A stretch of 64,000 nucleotides of DNA from Streptomyces lanatus (GCF_014655715.1 NZ_BNBM01000004.1:381639-445638); one strand, 5' to 3'. Counted from the first letter of the stretch, positions 43,036 to 52,537 are shown. The notes: a model not told the origin generated them from the sequence alone. Translations and numbers: made by a program.

Positions 43036-44655
43036 GTGAAGAGGATCAAAGACTTCAAGGCCGTCCAGTGGCTGACCACCACGGACCACAAGACCATCGG
43101 CACGCTCTATCTGGTCACGTCGTTCGCGTTCTTCGTGATCGGCGGTGTGATGGCGCTGCTGATGCGCGCCGAACTCGCCCGGCCGGGTCTGCAGATCATG
43201 TCGAACGAGCAGTTCAACCAGGCGTTCACGATGCACGGCACGATCATGCTGCTGATGTTCGCGACGCCGCTGTTCGCCGGCTTCGCGAACTGGATCATGC
43301 CGCTGCAGATCGGCGCGCCGGACGTGGCCTTCCCCCGGCTGAACATGTTCGCCTACTGGCTGTACCTGTTCGGCTCGCTGATCGCGGTCGGCGGCTTCCT
43401 CACGCCGGACGGCGCGGCCGACTTCGGCTGGTTCGCCTATTCCCCACTGTCGGACGCGGTCCGCTCGCCCGGGATCGGCGCGGACATGTGGATCATGGGT
43501 CTGGCCTTTTCCGGCTTCGGCACGATCCTCGGCGCGGTCAATTTCATCACCACCATCATCTGCATGCGCGCGCCGGGCATGACCATGTTCCGCATGCCGA
43601 TCTTCGTGTGGAACGTGCTGCTGACCGCTGTATTGGTCCTGTTGGCGTTTCCTGTGTTGGCGGCGGCGCTGTTCGCCCTCGAAGCGGACCGGAAATTCGG
43701 TGCGCACGTCTTCGACGCGGCGAATGGCGGAGCCTTGCTGTGGCAGCACCTCTTCTGGTTCTTCGGCCACCCGGAGGTGTACATCATCGCGCTGCCGTTC
43801 TTCGGCATCATCAGTGAGGTCATCCCGGTCTTCTCCCGCAAGCCGATGTTCGGCTACATGGGTCTGATCGCGGCGACCATCGCCATCGCCGGCCTGTCCG
43901 TGACGGTGTGGGCCCACCACATGTACGTCACCGGAGGCGTATTGCTCCCGTTCTTCTCCTTCATGACGTTCCTCATCGCCGTACCGACCGGCGTGAAGTT
44001 CTTCAACTGGATCGGAACGATGTGGAAGGGCTCGCTCTCCTTCGAGACCCCCATGCTCTGGTCCTTCGGATTCCTGATCACCTTCGTCTTCGGCGGCCTC
44101 ACCGGGGTCATGCTGGCCTCACCGCCACTGGACTTCCCGACCTCGGACAGCTATTTCGTGGTCGCTCACTTCCATTACGTCATCTTCGGCACGGTCGTCT
44201 TCGCGATGTTCTCCGGCTTCCACTTCTGGTGGCCCAAGTTCACCGGCAGGATGCTGGACGAGCGGCTCGGCAAGATGACCTTCTGGACGCTGTTCATCGG
44301 CTTCCACGGCACGTTCCTCGTCCAGCACTGGCTGGGGGTGAACGGAATGCAGCGCCGGATTCCGGACTATCTGGCGGTGGAGGGGCTGACGACGCTCAAC
44401 ACGCTGTCGACGGTCTTCTCGTTCGTGCTGGGCGCGTCGTTCCTGCCGTTCTTCTACAACATCTGGAAGACCGCGAAATACGGCGAGAAGGTCGAGGTCG
44501 ACGACCCGTGGGGCTACGGCCGCTCGCTGGAGTGGGCGACTTCCTGCCCGCCACCCCGTCACAACTTCCTCAGACTGCCGCAGATCCGGTCCGAATCCCC
44601 GGCGTTCGATCTGCATCACGCCCCGGAGCGGCAGAAGGAGTTGACCGCTCTGTGA
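43036..44655 (+). CDS. ctaD: Cytochrome c oxidase subunit I, stand-alone paralog
   Basis: This 539-residue 12-helix heme-copper oxidase subunit has the heme ligand in TMHGTIM, the CuB histidine and cross-linked tyrosine in [14 protein letters not shown], the CuB pair in WAHHMY and the heme a3/a ligands in HFHYVIFG. The K- and D-pathway regions look complete. It begins almost directly at [15 protein letters not shown] and lacks the N-terminal extension of about 40 residues seen in the housekeeping CtaD. It is not accompanied by ctaC, ctaE or ctaF here, so it must borrow partners encoded elsewhere or replace the main subunit under some condition. Confidence 0.9.
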   Translation: MKRIKDFKAVQWLTTTDHKTIGTLYLVTSFAFFVIGGVMALLMRAELARPGLQIMSNEQFNQAFTMHGTIMLLMFATPLFAGFANWIMPLQIGAPDVAFPRLNMFAYWLYLFGSLIAVGGFLTPDGAADFGWFAYSPLSDAVRSPGIGADMWIMGLAFSGFGTILGAVNFITTIICMRAPGMTMFRMPIFVWNVLLTAVLVLLAFPVLAAALFALEADRKFGAHVFDAANGGALLWQHLFWFFGHPEVYIIALPFFGIISEVIPVFSRKPMFGYMGLIAATIAIAGLSVTVWAHHMYVTGGVLLPFFSFMTFLIAVPTGVKFFNWIGTMWKGSLSFETPMLWSFGFLITFVFGGLTGVMLASPPLDFPTSDSYFVVAHFHYVIFGTVVFAMFSGFHFWWPKFTGRMLDERLGKMTFWTLFIGFHGTFLVQHWLGVNGMQRRIPDYLAVEGLTTLNTLSTVFSFVLGASFLPFFYNIWKTAKYGEKVEVDDPWGYGRSLEWATSCPPPRHNFLRLPQIRSESPAFDLHHAPERQKELTAL

Positions 44656-44975
44656 GCCTCACCGACGAGTTCCTCAGCGACATCGAGGGGCATCTGCTGC
44701 TCGCCGCGACCCGTGAGGACGGGCGTACGGCCGCCGTGCGTTTCAGCGCGCCGCTGCACTGGCTGACGGATGCCCAGCGGGACGAGGTGGAGAGGCGGTT
44801 CGAGGCGGAGTACCTCGCACTCGCCCGCGTCTCCTGGCAGCGCACTGAGGAGCGTGCCGGGACCTTGCGGGACGAGTACGAGGCGATCTACCGCGACCTG
44901 CGGCGCAGACTGCTGGCCGGTTGGCTGCTGATCTGCGCCCTGGCCGTCGGTGTCCTGGCCGTGTGCCTCGCTTAG
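44652..44975 (+). CDS. Small membrane protein coupled to cytochrome oxidase subunit I
   Basis: This 107-residue protein has an acidic N-terminal region ([22 protein letters not shown]), a helical charged stretch and a single C-terminal membrane helix (about 88-106). The GTG start overlaps the oxidase stop (GTGA), so it is probably translated with the oxidase and may help its assembly or activity. No known family is recognised. Confidence 0.7.
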   Translation: MSLTDEFLSDIEGHLLLAATREDGRTAAVRFSAPLHWLTDAQRDEVERRFEAEYLALARVSWQRTEERAGTLRDEYEAIYRDLRRRLLAGWLLICALAVGVLAVCLA

Positions 44976-44985
44976 GCATCCGGCG

Positions 44986-46947
44986 CTAGCTCACCGTCCA
45001 CTTCTGGTTGTTCTGCCCGTTGCAGGTCCAGAGCACCAGCTTGGTGCCGTTGGCGGTGGCGGCGCCGTTCGCGTCCAGGCAGAGCCCGGAGTTGACGTTG
45101 GTGAGGGTGCCGTCGCTGTTCAGGTTCCACTTCTGGTTGTTCTGGCCGTTGCAGTCCCAGATGACGACGCGGGTGCCGTTGGTGGTGCCGAGGTTGTAGG
45201 CGTCGAGGCACTTGTTGCCGTAGACGACGAGTTCCTTGCGGGAGTTGTACTGCCAGACCTGGTTCTGCCCGGCGCTGCAGTCCCACAGCTGGGCGTCGGT
45301 GCCGTTGGCGATGGTGTTGTCGTTGATGTCGAGGCAGCGGCCGGACCCGGTGCCGGTGATCAGCGTGCCGTTCTTCCCGGGCAGTGGCCGCACGACGATG
45401 CCTTCGAGGGTCGGGGCGCCCGAGAAGGAGATCGTGTTGGTGTTGCCCTTGGCGAGGGAGACGTTGACGGAGATGTTGCCGGGGTTGGAGCCGGTCGGCG
45501 GGAAGGAGACCTTGGTGGAGGTCTGGCCGTTGACGACGAGCGTGGCCGTGCGGGCGGTGGCCGTGTTGTTGGTGTAGGAGACCTCGACGGTCTTCAGGCC
45601 GGCGTTTCCGGCGACCACGCCGGAGAAGCTGTCCGTGCCGTTGTAGGTGCTCGCGGACTGCTCGGTGCCGCCGGTGACGGTGAGCATCACGGAGCCGCCC
45701 GCGGGCACGCTGGTGGTGTAGCTGGTGCCGGTCGTGGCGACGTTCTGCCGGGCCCACAGGTCACGGACGGTCGCGGAGGCGTTGGTCAGGCCGAGGTCGG
45801 ACCAGCGGACGGTCATGTTCTGCGTGGTCGAGGTGCGGTTGAGCAGGACGACGGCACGGTTGCCGCTGCCGGCGAGGACCTTGCCGTACACCTGGAGACC
45901 GGTGGTGTCCTCGGCGACCTCGACGCCCTGGAGGCCGCGCGGGTCCTGGTCGACGGCGATGACCTCGGGGTTGGTGAGGGTGCTCGCCGTCTCGGCGGTG
46001 AGGGTGGTGAGGTCGAGGCCGGTGAGGAGCGGGGCGCCGGAGATCGCCCACCGGTTCATGTGGCTGCGGTTCTGGGCGGCGGTCAGGCCGGTCATTCCCG
46101 CGACCATCATGTCGGCGTCGTTGTAGTAGCCGGTGTGCTGGGCCGTCGGGTGGATGTTGCGGTCGAAGGCGGTCAGCACATTGCTGTACGACGGGGTGCC
46201 GCCGTGGAAGAAGATGTCCGTGTTGGTGCGCCACATCGGGCCCATGCCCGGGGCCCAGTTCCAGGTGTTGGAGTAGCCCCAGTTGCACAGGGAGAGGGCG
46301 AGCGGGCGGCCGGTGGTGGCGGTCGCGGCGGCCACCGCGTCGCTGATCGCCTGGTAGGTCGCCTTCGGGTCGAGTTTCTCGGCGTCACCGCCGCACCAGT
46401 CGACCTTCACGAAGTCGAAGCCCCACTTGGAGAACTGCGTCATGTCCTGCTCGTAGTGGCCCTCGCTGCCCGAGCCGGGCGCGGCGGGGCGACCGGTCGG
46501 GAAGTAGTAGCCGCAGCCGTCCTTGCCGGCGTCGGTGTAGATGCCGGCCTTCAGACCCTTGCTGTGGATGTAGTCCGCGATGGCCTTCATGCCGCCCGGC
46601 CACTCCGCCTCGTCGACGGTGATGTTGCCGGCGCTGTCCCGGGTGCCCTGCCACCAGCCCTCGTCGATGTTGATGTACTCGTAGCCGGCCTCGGGCAGCC
46701 CCGCCGCCACGAACGCGTCGACCTGCTTCTTGATGACGTTGTAGTCGACCTTCGCGGCGAAGGCGTTCCAGGACGCCCAGCCCATAGGGGCGCTCGGCAC
46801 CGGTATCTGACGGGCCGTCGTCGCCGCCTGGGCCGGGGCGGGTCCGGCGAACAGCAGAGCGGCGGCCGCGGTGAGGGTCAGGACGAGGGCACGGGTGACG
46901 GCGGATCTGCAGCGGCGCACGAGGTGCGTGCGGGGAGGGGGGTACAT
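44986..46947 (-). CDS. Secreted GH27 alpha-galactosidase with CBM13
   Basis: This 653-residue exported enzyme has a signal peptide (to about residue 41). The GH27 catalytic domain (about 45-320) carries MGWASWNAFA, nucleophile Asp183 (VKVDWCGG) and acid/base Asp279 (YYNDADMM). A beta-sandwich domain, a galactose-binding-like module (about 430-520) and a C-terminal ricin-type CBM13 with three QxW repeats (NQVW, NQKW, NQKW) follow. It should release alpha-galactose from galacto-oligosaccharides or galactomannan. The ATG at 46947 follows AAGGAG. Confidence 0.9.
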   Translation of the reverse strand: MYPPPRTHLVRRCRSAVTRALVLTLTAAAALLFAGPAPAQAATTARQIPVPSAPMGWASWNAFAAKVDYNVIKKQVDAFVAAGLPEAGYEYINIDEGWWQGTRDSAGNITVDEAEWPGGMKAIADYIHSKGLKAGIYTDAGKDGCGYYFPTGRPAAPGSGSEGHYEQDMTQFSKWGFDFVKVDWCGGDAEKLDPKATYQAISDAVAAATATTGRPLALSLCNWGYSNTWNWAPGMGPMWRTNTDIFFHGGTPSYSNVLTAFDRNIHPTAQHTGYYNDADMMVAGMTGLTAAQNRSHMNRWAISGAPLLTGLDLTTLTAETASTLTNPEVIAVDQDPRGLQGVEVAEDTTGLQVYGKVLAGSGNRAVVLLNRTSTTQNMTVRWSDLGLTNASATVRDLWARQNVATTGTSYTTSVPAGGSVMLTVTGGTEQSASTYNGTDSFSGVVAGNAGLKTVEVSYTNNTATARTATLVVNGQTSTKVSFPPTGSNPGNISVNVSLAKGNTNTISFSGAPTLEGIVVRPLPGKNGTLITGTGSGRCLDINDNTIANGTDAQLWDCSAGQNQVWQYNSRKELVVYGNKCLDAYNLGTTNGTRVVIWDCNGQNNQKWNLNSDGTLTNVNSGLCLDANGAATANGTKLVLWTCNGQNNQKWTVS

Positions 46948-46987
46948 GCGGCTCCTTGATGCGGGGGAAGACACAGGAGATCAAAAT

Positions 46988-47003
46988 GTTCGGAATTTCG
47001 AAC
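46988..47003. promoter_or_regulatory. Palindromic operator-like site GTTCGGAATTTCGAAC
   Basis: GTTCG and CGAAC arms surround GAATTT, with a further ACATCGAAC half-site nearby (47011-47021). It lies 41 bp upstream of the alpha-galactosidase start and is unusually AT-rich for this DNA. A sugar-responsive repressor site is likely, but the protein is unknown. Confidence 0.5.
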
Positions 47004-47141
47004 GCAATTCGGGACATCGAACGCGTGGCGCCGAAAGTAGAGCCCCTAGGAGGGCGCAGTCAACGGCTGGGACAGACCTGAAGTCGCCCGTTCGCGCCGC
47101 TACTTGGCACGTACGACGTCCGGCGCCGCCATACTGGCCCT

Positions 47142-48368
47142 GTGCGCGTAGCGATCATGACGGCGGGCTCCCGGGGCGATGTGGCCCCCTACACCGGACT
47201 GGGCCACGCCCTGTCCCGGGCCGGGCACGAGGTGACCCTGGTGACGCACGGCTGCTTCGAGGGGCTGGTCGCGGAGTCGGGCGTACGGTTCCACCCGCTG
47301 CCGGTGGATCCGCGGGCGGAGCTGGAGTCCGAGCGCGGGCGGAGTCTGCACCGCAGCGGGACCGGGCTGGGCAAGCTCGTGCGTGTCGTGGAGCTGGCAC
47401 GCAATCTCGCCGGGTCGCTGACGGACGACATGCTGACCGCCGCGCGGTCGAGCGACGCCCTGCTCCTGGCCCCGTCCACCGCACCCCTGGGACGCGTCAT
47501 CGCCGAGGGCCTGTCCCTGCCCAGCATCGAACTGCCACTCCAGCCACTGGCTCCCACAAGGGAGTTCGCACCGGCGATGCTCGGGGGCGGCTCCTGGGGC
47601 GGCCTCGGCAACCGGCTGGCCGGGCATGGAGTGAACCTGGCCATCGAGCGGGTCTTCTCGGCGGCGGTACCGGACGCACGCGCCAGGGTCGGACCGGCCC
47701 GCGGCCGGGCACGCCCGCCGCGAAGGGGCCCTGTACTGCACGGCTTCAGCCCCCTGGTGGTGCCCCGCCCGCGCGACTGGGACCCGCATCTGCGGGTGAC
47801 GGGCTACTGGTGGCCGTACGACGGCGACACCCGACTCCCCTCCGAGCTGCGGGACTTCCTCGACGCCGGACCGCCGCCGGTGTTCGTGGGCCTGGGCAGC
47901 GCGACCGTCCCGGATCCGGCGGGGCTGAGCGCCACAGTGGTGCGAGCCCTGCGAACGGCCGGGCTGCGGGGCGTGATCCAGCGGGGCTGGGGTGGCCTGG
48001 AGGCCGCCGGGGACGATGTGCTGACCATCGGCGAGGTGCCGCACTCCGGGCTGTTCCCGCGCATGGCCGCCGTGGTCCACCACTGCGGGGCGGGCACGAC
48101 CGCCGCCGGGCTGCGCGCGGGGGTGCCGGCGGTGCCGGTGCCGATCCAGTTCGACGAGGGCTTCTGGGCCGCCCGCCTGGTCGGCCTCGGCGTGGCACCG
48201 TACGCCCTGCCCCTGCGGCGCTTCACGGCCGAAGCACTGACGGCGGCCGTGCGGCGCGTGACCGGGGATCCGGACTACGGCCGTCGCGCCCGGGTCCTCG
48301 CCGAGGGACTGCGGGCCGAGGACGGCACGGCTCCGGTGCTCGACGCGGTGCACCGGCTCGGCGAGTGA
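47142..48368 (+). CDS. GT1 family glycosyltransferase A
   Basis: This 408-residue GT-B fold glycosyltransferase resembles macrolide and sterol glucosyltransferases. It has an N-terminal acceptor domain (MRVAIMTAGSRGDVAPYTGLG) and a C-terminal nucleotide-sugar domain with PVFVGLGSA, IGEVPHSGLFPRMAAVVHHCGAGTTAAGLRAGVP and the FDEGFWAARL ending. It would transfer a sugar to a small hydrophobic acceptor. A close relative is encoded at 50495-51694. It has a GTG start and is divergent from the alpha-galactosidase gene. Confidence 0.85.
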   Translation: MRVAIMTAGSRGDVAPYTGLGHALSRAGHEVTLVTHGCFEGLVAESGVRFHPLPVDPRAELESERGRSLHRSGTGLGKLVRVVELARNLAGSLTDDMLTAARSSDALLLAPSTAPLGRVIAEGLSLPSIELPLQPLAPTREFAPAMLGGGSWGGLGNRLAGHGVNLAIERVFSAAVPDARARVGPARGRARPPRRGPVLHGFSPLVVPRPRDWDPHLRVTGYWWPYDGDTRLPSELRDFLDAGPPPVFVGLGSATVPDPAGLSATVVRALRTAGLRGVIQRGWGGLEAAGDDVLTIGEVPHSGLFPRMAAVVHHCGAGTTAAGLRAGVPAVPVPIQFDEGFWAARLVGLGVAPYALPLRRFTAEALTAAVRRVTGDPDYGRRARVLAEGLRAEDGTAPVLDAVHRLGE

Positions 48369-48389
48369 ATCGCCCGGGCCGCCCGCGTC

Positions 48390-49052
48390 TCAGACCTGGG
48401 CGAGCGGTGGCCCGGACGGCTTGAGGATGCCGAGGAGGATCTTGACGAGTTCGTCGACGACCTCGTCGAGGGTCGCGTCCACCCACCCGGCGCTCCAGTC
48501 GTGCAGCAGCCCGTTGACGCTGCCGATGAACGCCGTCACGGCGAGACGGTAGTCGCGCGGCGCCGCCTCCCCGCGGACGACCGCGGCCGCCACCTCGGCG
48601 CAGACCAGGTCGATCCAGCGGGCACGGCGGGCCAGGCGCTGCTCCTCCAGGCGAGCGCTGACGCCGATGATCTCGACGAAGGTGATCCGGATACGGCGTG
48701 GATCGGCGGTGACGTTGGCGGCGTACGCGCGGAAGATCACCGTGGCGCGCTCGGCGAGCGGCAGGTTCTCCGCCTCCGCGACGGCGGACAGCACGGCCTC
48801 CTCCGCCCATGCGTTGACCTCCAGATGGAGGGCGGCCAGTACGTCTTCGAGGGTGCGGAACTCCTCGTAGAACTGACGCGTCGACAGCCCGGCGGCCTCG
48901 CTCAGCGCCGCCACGGTCGTGCCCCGGTAGCCCGGGTCGCCGCCGAACAGCCGGAGCGCGGCGTCGAGGAAGCGCCGCCGCCGCTCGGCCTGTCGCTCCT
49001 CGGCCGACTTGCCGCCGTAGCGGCCGCTGGGCGCCCTGAGCCTGCCCGCCAC
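48390..49052 (-). CDS. TetR family regulator
   Basis: This 220-residue TetR protein has an N-terminal helix-turn-helix (about 25-70, TVAALSEAAGLSTRQFYEEF) and a helical effector domain. Its start is set at the GTG at 49052, five bases after GGGAGG; codons further upstream have no ribosome-binding site. It is divergent from the YncE-like gene, and a palindrome between them is its likely operator. Confidence 0.8.
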   Translation of the reverse strand: MAGRLRAPSGRYGGKSAEERQAERRRRFLDAALRLFGGDPGYRGTTVAALSEAAGLSTRQFYEEFRTLEDVLAALHLEVNAWAEEAVLSAVAEAENLPLAERATVIFRAYAANVTADPRRIRITFVEIIGVSARLEEQRLARRARWIDLVCAEVAAAVVRGEAAPRDYRLAVTAFIGSVNGLLHDWSAGWVDATLDEVVDELVKILLGILKPSGPPLAQV

Positions 49053-49129
49053 ACTGTCCTCCCGCCGCTTCACCGATCCGACGGCCAATTTTGTCGTGTA
49101 CGCGGTCTTGTGGAGAAGGGCACCCCCTC

Positions 49130-49151
49130 CTTACTTTTCAGTAAGTTGACT
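49130..49151. promoter_or_regulatory. Palindrome CTTACTTTTCAGTAAG touching a -35 box
   Basis: The 6-bp arms CTTACT and AGTAAG (49130-49145) are followed directly by TTGACT (49146-49151), a good -35 box for the YncE-like gene; CAGATT follows 17 bp later. Binding there would block that promoter. The TetR gene starts 77 bp away on the other side. Confidence 0.6.
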
Positions 49152-49243
49152 CTGAAAGCACTTGTGTTCAGATTCACCGCCCCGCTTTGGCATGCCCCAC
49201 TCATGACGCCCGCCCACCCCTTTCAGAGGAAGAGAGAGCAGTC

Positions 49244-50494
49244 ATGCCTGCCATCAGACCCAGGCACCTGTGCTCCGTAGCCGCCGCCCTCGCCCTGACC
49301 GTCTCCGCCTCCGCGACCGCCGCCTCCGCCGCCGACTCCTCCGCCGCCCTGCGCGAGGTGATGTTCGTCGGCAACAACTGGGACGGCACCGCCGACGTCA
49401 TCAAGTCGTCCGGCGACTTCGCGAAGATCGGCCGGGTCAATGTCATCCCCGACAAGGACGAGCGGATGGCGGAGATCAACGCGAACCCGATCAAGTGGAT
49501 CTACTTCATGGCGATCCGCAACAGCGTCGGCGAGGGCCACGACCAGTTCGTCGACGACATGTACTCGACCCCGGACGGGAAGTCGGTCGTCGTCTCGCGC
49601 CCGAGCTTCGCCGACGTGGTCTCCCTCGACCTGGCCACGGGCGCGGTCAACTGGCGCTTCCCCGTGTCCGGTTATCGCGCCGACCACATGGCGGTCTCCC
49701 CCGACGGCAAGCGGGTCGCCGTGTCGGCCTCGACCTCCAACACCGTGCACGTCCTGGACATCGAGAGCGGCAAGGAGCTGGGCAAGTTCGGCACCGGCGA
49801 CAAGCCGCACGAGAACATCTTCACCCAGGACGGCAAGTACATCTACAACATGGCGATCGGCGATGTGAACACTCAGACCGACGCCCCCTGGCTGGACTGG
49901 ACGAAGGGCGACCGGCGCATCACGGTCGTCGACGCGACCACGTACCAGCAGGTCAAGGTCATCGACATGCGGCCCAAGCTGGACGCGCTCGGCCTCACGG
50001 ACTACTCGGACGCGGTCCGGCCGGCCGTGTTCTCGCCGGACGAGTCGAAGCTGTACTTCCAGGTGTCGTTCTTCAACGGCTTCTTCGAGTACGACCTGGC
50101 CACCGACAAGATCACCCGCACCAAGACCCTGCCGAAGAACCCGGCGACCAGCGACGACCGCACCACGTTCGTCAACGACTCGCGCCACCACGGCATTTCG
50201 ATGAGCCCTGACGGCAGCAAGCTGTGCGTCGCGGGGACGATGGACGACTACGCCACAGTCGTCAATCGCACCACGCTCCAGGAGGGCCCGCTCATCACCG
50301 CCTCCAAGCCCTACTGGGCCACGGTCAGCGGTGACGGCAAGTCCTGTGTGATCTCCGAGAGCGGCACCGACCAGGTGACCGCCATCGACTTCGCCACCGG
50401 GCAGAAGCAGGTGTCGGTGCCGGTCGGTGACCATCCGCAGCGGGTCCGCCTCGGCCATGTGCAGAGCGGCTGGACGAGTCCCTCGGCGAGCTGA
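49244..50494 (+). CDS. Secreted YncE-like beta-propeller protein
   Basis: This 416-residue exported protein has a signal peptide (to about residue 29, ATAASAAD) and repeated blades with SPDGKSV/VSPDGKRVAVSAS and FSPDESKLYFQVS patterns, as in YncE/lactonase-type seven-bladed propellers. No catalytic residue set is evident. It may bind a ligand or polymer outside the cell. The gene is divergent from the TetR regulator and has a GAGGAAGAGAG ribosome-binding site. Confidence 0.8.
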   Translation: MPAIRPRHLCSVAAALALTVSASATAASAADSSAALREVMFVGNNWDGTADVIKSSGDFAKIGRVNVIPDKDERMAEINANPIKWIYFMAIRNSVGEGHDQFVDDMYSTPDGKSVVVSRPSFADVVSLDLATGAVNWRFPVSGYRADHMAVSPDGKRVAVSASTSNTVHVLDIESGKELGKFGTGDKPHENIFTQDGKYIYNMAIGDVNTQTDAPWLDWTKGDRRITVVDATTYQQVKVIDMRPKLDALGLTDYSDAVRPAVFSPDESKLYFQVSFFNGFFEYDLATDKITRTKTLPKNPATSDDRTTFVNDSRHHGISMSPDGSKLCVAGTMDDYATVVNRTTLQEGPLITASKPYWATVSGDGKSCVISESGTDQVTAIDFATGQKQVSVPVGDHPQRVRLGHVQSGWTSPSAS

Positions 50495-51694
50495 TCAGCC
50501 CAGGGCCTTCAGGACCGCGTCCACCCCGTCCTCGGTCGCCATGTGCCGTGCGGCGACCGAGGCGGCACGCGCGTACGCCTCCTGCCGCACGGCCCGGCCG
50601 AGCGCGTCGGCGAGCCGTTCGGCGGTGAGGGAGGCGAACGGGATCGGGTCGGTGGCCGCCCCGATCGCGGCGAGCCGCCGTGCCCAGAACGGCTGGTCGG
50701 CCGTCACCGGCACCGGGACGGCTGGCACTCCGGCACGCAGGGCTGCCGCCGCGGTGCCCGCCCCGGCGTGATGCACCACGGCGGCCGTCCTCGGGAACAG
50801 CAAGGCGTGCGGTACGTCGCCGATGGTCAGGACGTCGTCACCGTCGACCGCGAGTCCGGCGCCGCCCGACTGGACGATGCCCCGCAGCCCGGCGCTCCGC
50901 AGCGCCTCGACGGCGATCCCGCTGAGCCGCTCGCCATGGCCGGCCGCCATGCTGCCGAAGCCGATGAACACCGGGCGCGCTCCGGCCGCGAGGAAGTCCT
51001 CCACCTCGGCGGGCAGCCGACGCTCCGGTGCGACGTACGGCCACCAGGTGCCGACGACGTCGAGCCCTTCGCGCCAGTCGGACGGCCGGGGCACCAGCGC
51101 CGTGCTGAAGCCGTGCAGGACGGGCCGGTTCGCCCGCTTCTGGCGGCGGCGCATCGCGGAGGGAGTGAGCGGGGGAAGGCCGAGACGGTGGCGTAGCGAT
51201 GTGACCGCCTCGGCGTAGACCCGGTCGGCCATGCGCAGGGCAAGGCGTCCGGCGGCGCGGTTACCGAGGCGGCCCAGGGAACGAGGGCCCATCACAGTGG
51301 GCGGGAAGTCGCCGGTGGGGGCGTTGGGCTGGAGGTGGACGCCGAGCGTCCGGATGCCTCTGGACTCGGCGAGATGCCAGCCGAGCTGGGCGGTGGTCGC
51401 CGACAGCAGCAGGAGTTCCGTGCCGTCGTCCACCGCGTCGGCGAAGCCCTGGCCGAGCTCGGTGACGAACGCGGCGGCGGTGCGCATGAGTTCGCGCCTG
51501 CTCTCGACGCCGCGCTGCGCTCCCGGGCGGGTGGGCAGGCTCCGGAACTCCAGGCCCGCCTCCCGCACCAGCGACGCGAAGGCATCCGTCGTGGCCACGG
51601 TGATGTCGTGCCCGGCCTCTCGCAGGCCCGCCCCGAGACCCGTGTAGGGGGCGATGTCGCCACGTGATCCGGCGGCGGCGATCAGGATCCTCAT
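50495..51694 (-). CDS. GT1 family glycosyltransferase B
   Basis: This 399-residue GT-B enzyme is clearly paralogous to the one at 47142-48368: MRILIAAAGSRGDIAPYTGLG at the start, PVFIGFGSM, IGDVPHALLFPRTAAVVHHAGAGTAAAALRAGVP, and a DQPFWARRL ending. Glycosyltransferases of this type glycosylate macrolides, flavonoids or sterols. Its start overlaps the stop of the upstream MerR gene (ATGA), so expression should depend on that regulator. This arrangement suggests drug inactivation or tailoring under MerR control. Confidence 0.85.
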   Translation of the reverse strand: MRILIAAAGSRGDIAPYTGLGAGLREAGHDITVATTDAFASLVREAGLEFRSLPTRPGAQRGVESRRELMRTAAAFVTELGQGFADAVDDGTELLLLSATTAQLGWHLAESRGIRTLGVHLQPNAPTGDFPPTVMGPRSLGRLGNRAAGRLALRMADRVYAEAVTSLRHRLGLPPLTPSAMRRRQKRANRPVLHGFSTALVPRPSDWREGLDVVGTWWPYVAPERRLPAEVEDFLAAGARPVFIGFGSMAAGHGERLSGIAVEALRSAGLRGIVQSGGAGLAVDGDDVLTIGDVPHALLFPRTAAVVHHAGAGTAAAALRAGVPAVPVPVTADQPFWARRLAAIGAATDPIPFASLTAERLADALGRAVRQEAYARAASVAARHMATEDGVDAVLKALG

Positions 51695-52482
51695 CCGTTC
51701 TCCTCCTCACGGTCCACCCGGCGGGCCGCGTTCGCGTGGACGGCCCGGCACAGATAGGCGGCGAGGCCGGGCCGCTGCTGCGAGGGCGGGACGACGAGCG
51801 CGAAGGCGCGTGGATCGGCGGCGAAGTCGTCCGCGATCCGCCGGTGCATCTCGGGCGGGCAGGTGGTGAACCAGCGGGCGATGTGCAGCCGGTGTTCCTC
51901 GGCGAGATCCATGACCCGCTCGCCATCGGCGGGTTCACCCTCGTCAAAGGCCGCGAGCAGTTCGCCACGCCAGACGGCGGCCTCGCCCATGAGCTGCCGC
52001 CAGTCCTCCTTGGTGTGGCCGGCGGCGCGGGCCATCGACTCCTTCTGGCCCGCCGAGTCCTGCCACTTCAGCTGGGCGTCGGTGGCGTAGGAGAGGTCGA
52101 AGACGATCTCACCGAAGACGTCGAAGCGCTCCTGCGGGGTGAGTTCCACGCCCGTCTGCTGGACCTCGATCGCCTGCTCGGCGACCTCCGCCAGCCGCTG
52201 GAGCCGCCCGATCTCCTCGCTCAACTGCCTTACGCGGGATCGGAGATGCTCCAGGGCGTTGGCCTGTGGGTCCTTGAGGATCTCGGCGATCTCGTCGAGG
52301 GAGAAGCCGAGTTCGCGGTAGAAGAGGATCTGCTGGAGCCTGGCCAGGTCGGAGTCGTCGTACAGCCGGTAACCGGCGCCGCTGCGACCGCTGGGCGAGA
52401 GCAGTCCCGCCCGGTCGTAGTGGTGCAGCGTGCGCACGGTCACCCCGGCGAAGGCCGAGACCTGCCCCACGGAGTAGCTCAT
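51691..52482 (-). CDS. MerR family regulator with TipAS-like domain
   Basis: This 263-residue protein has a MerR DNA-binding domain (1-70, SVGQVSAFAGVTVRTLHHYD) and a coiled-coil dimer helix (about 78-112). A C-terminal TipAS-type drug-binding domain follows (about 120-255; AHGHTKED-like AAGHTKEDWRQLMGEA and WFTTCPPEMHRRIAD). TipAL-like regulators activate resistance genes when bound to drugs such as thiopeptides. It is translationally coupled to glycosyltransferase B. Confidence 0.85.
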   Translation of the reverse strand: MSYSVGQVSAFAGVTVRTLHHYDRAGLLSPSGRSGAGYRLYDDSDLARLQQILFYRELGFSLDEIAEILKDPQANALEHLRSRVRQLSEEIGRLQRLAEVAEQAIEVQQTGVELTPQERFDVFGEIVFDLSYATDAQLKWQDSAGQKESMARAAGHTKEDWRQLMGEAAVWRGELLAAFDEGEPADGERVMDLAEEHRLHIARWFTTCPPEMHRRIADDFAADPRAFALVVPPSQQRPGLAAYLCRAVHANAARRVDREEENG

Positions 52483-52506
52483 TCACCTGCCCTTTCGTCG
52501 GGACAC

Positions 52507-52537
52507 AGCGTGCAGCCTGACGTAAGGGGAGGGTCAA
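52507..52537 (-). promoter_or_regulatory. MerR-type promoter/operator
   Basis: On the minus strand TTGACC (52537-52532) is followed by the partial dyad CCTTACGTCAGG (52527-52516), a layout usual for TipA-like MerR promoters in which the dyad lies between -35 and -10. A -10 box is not clear. Confidence 0.5.
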
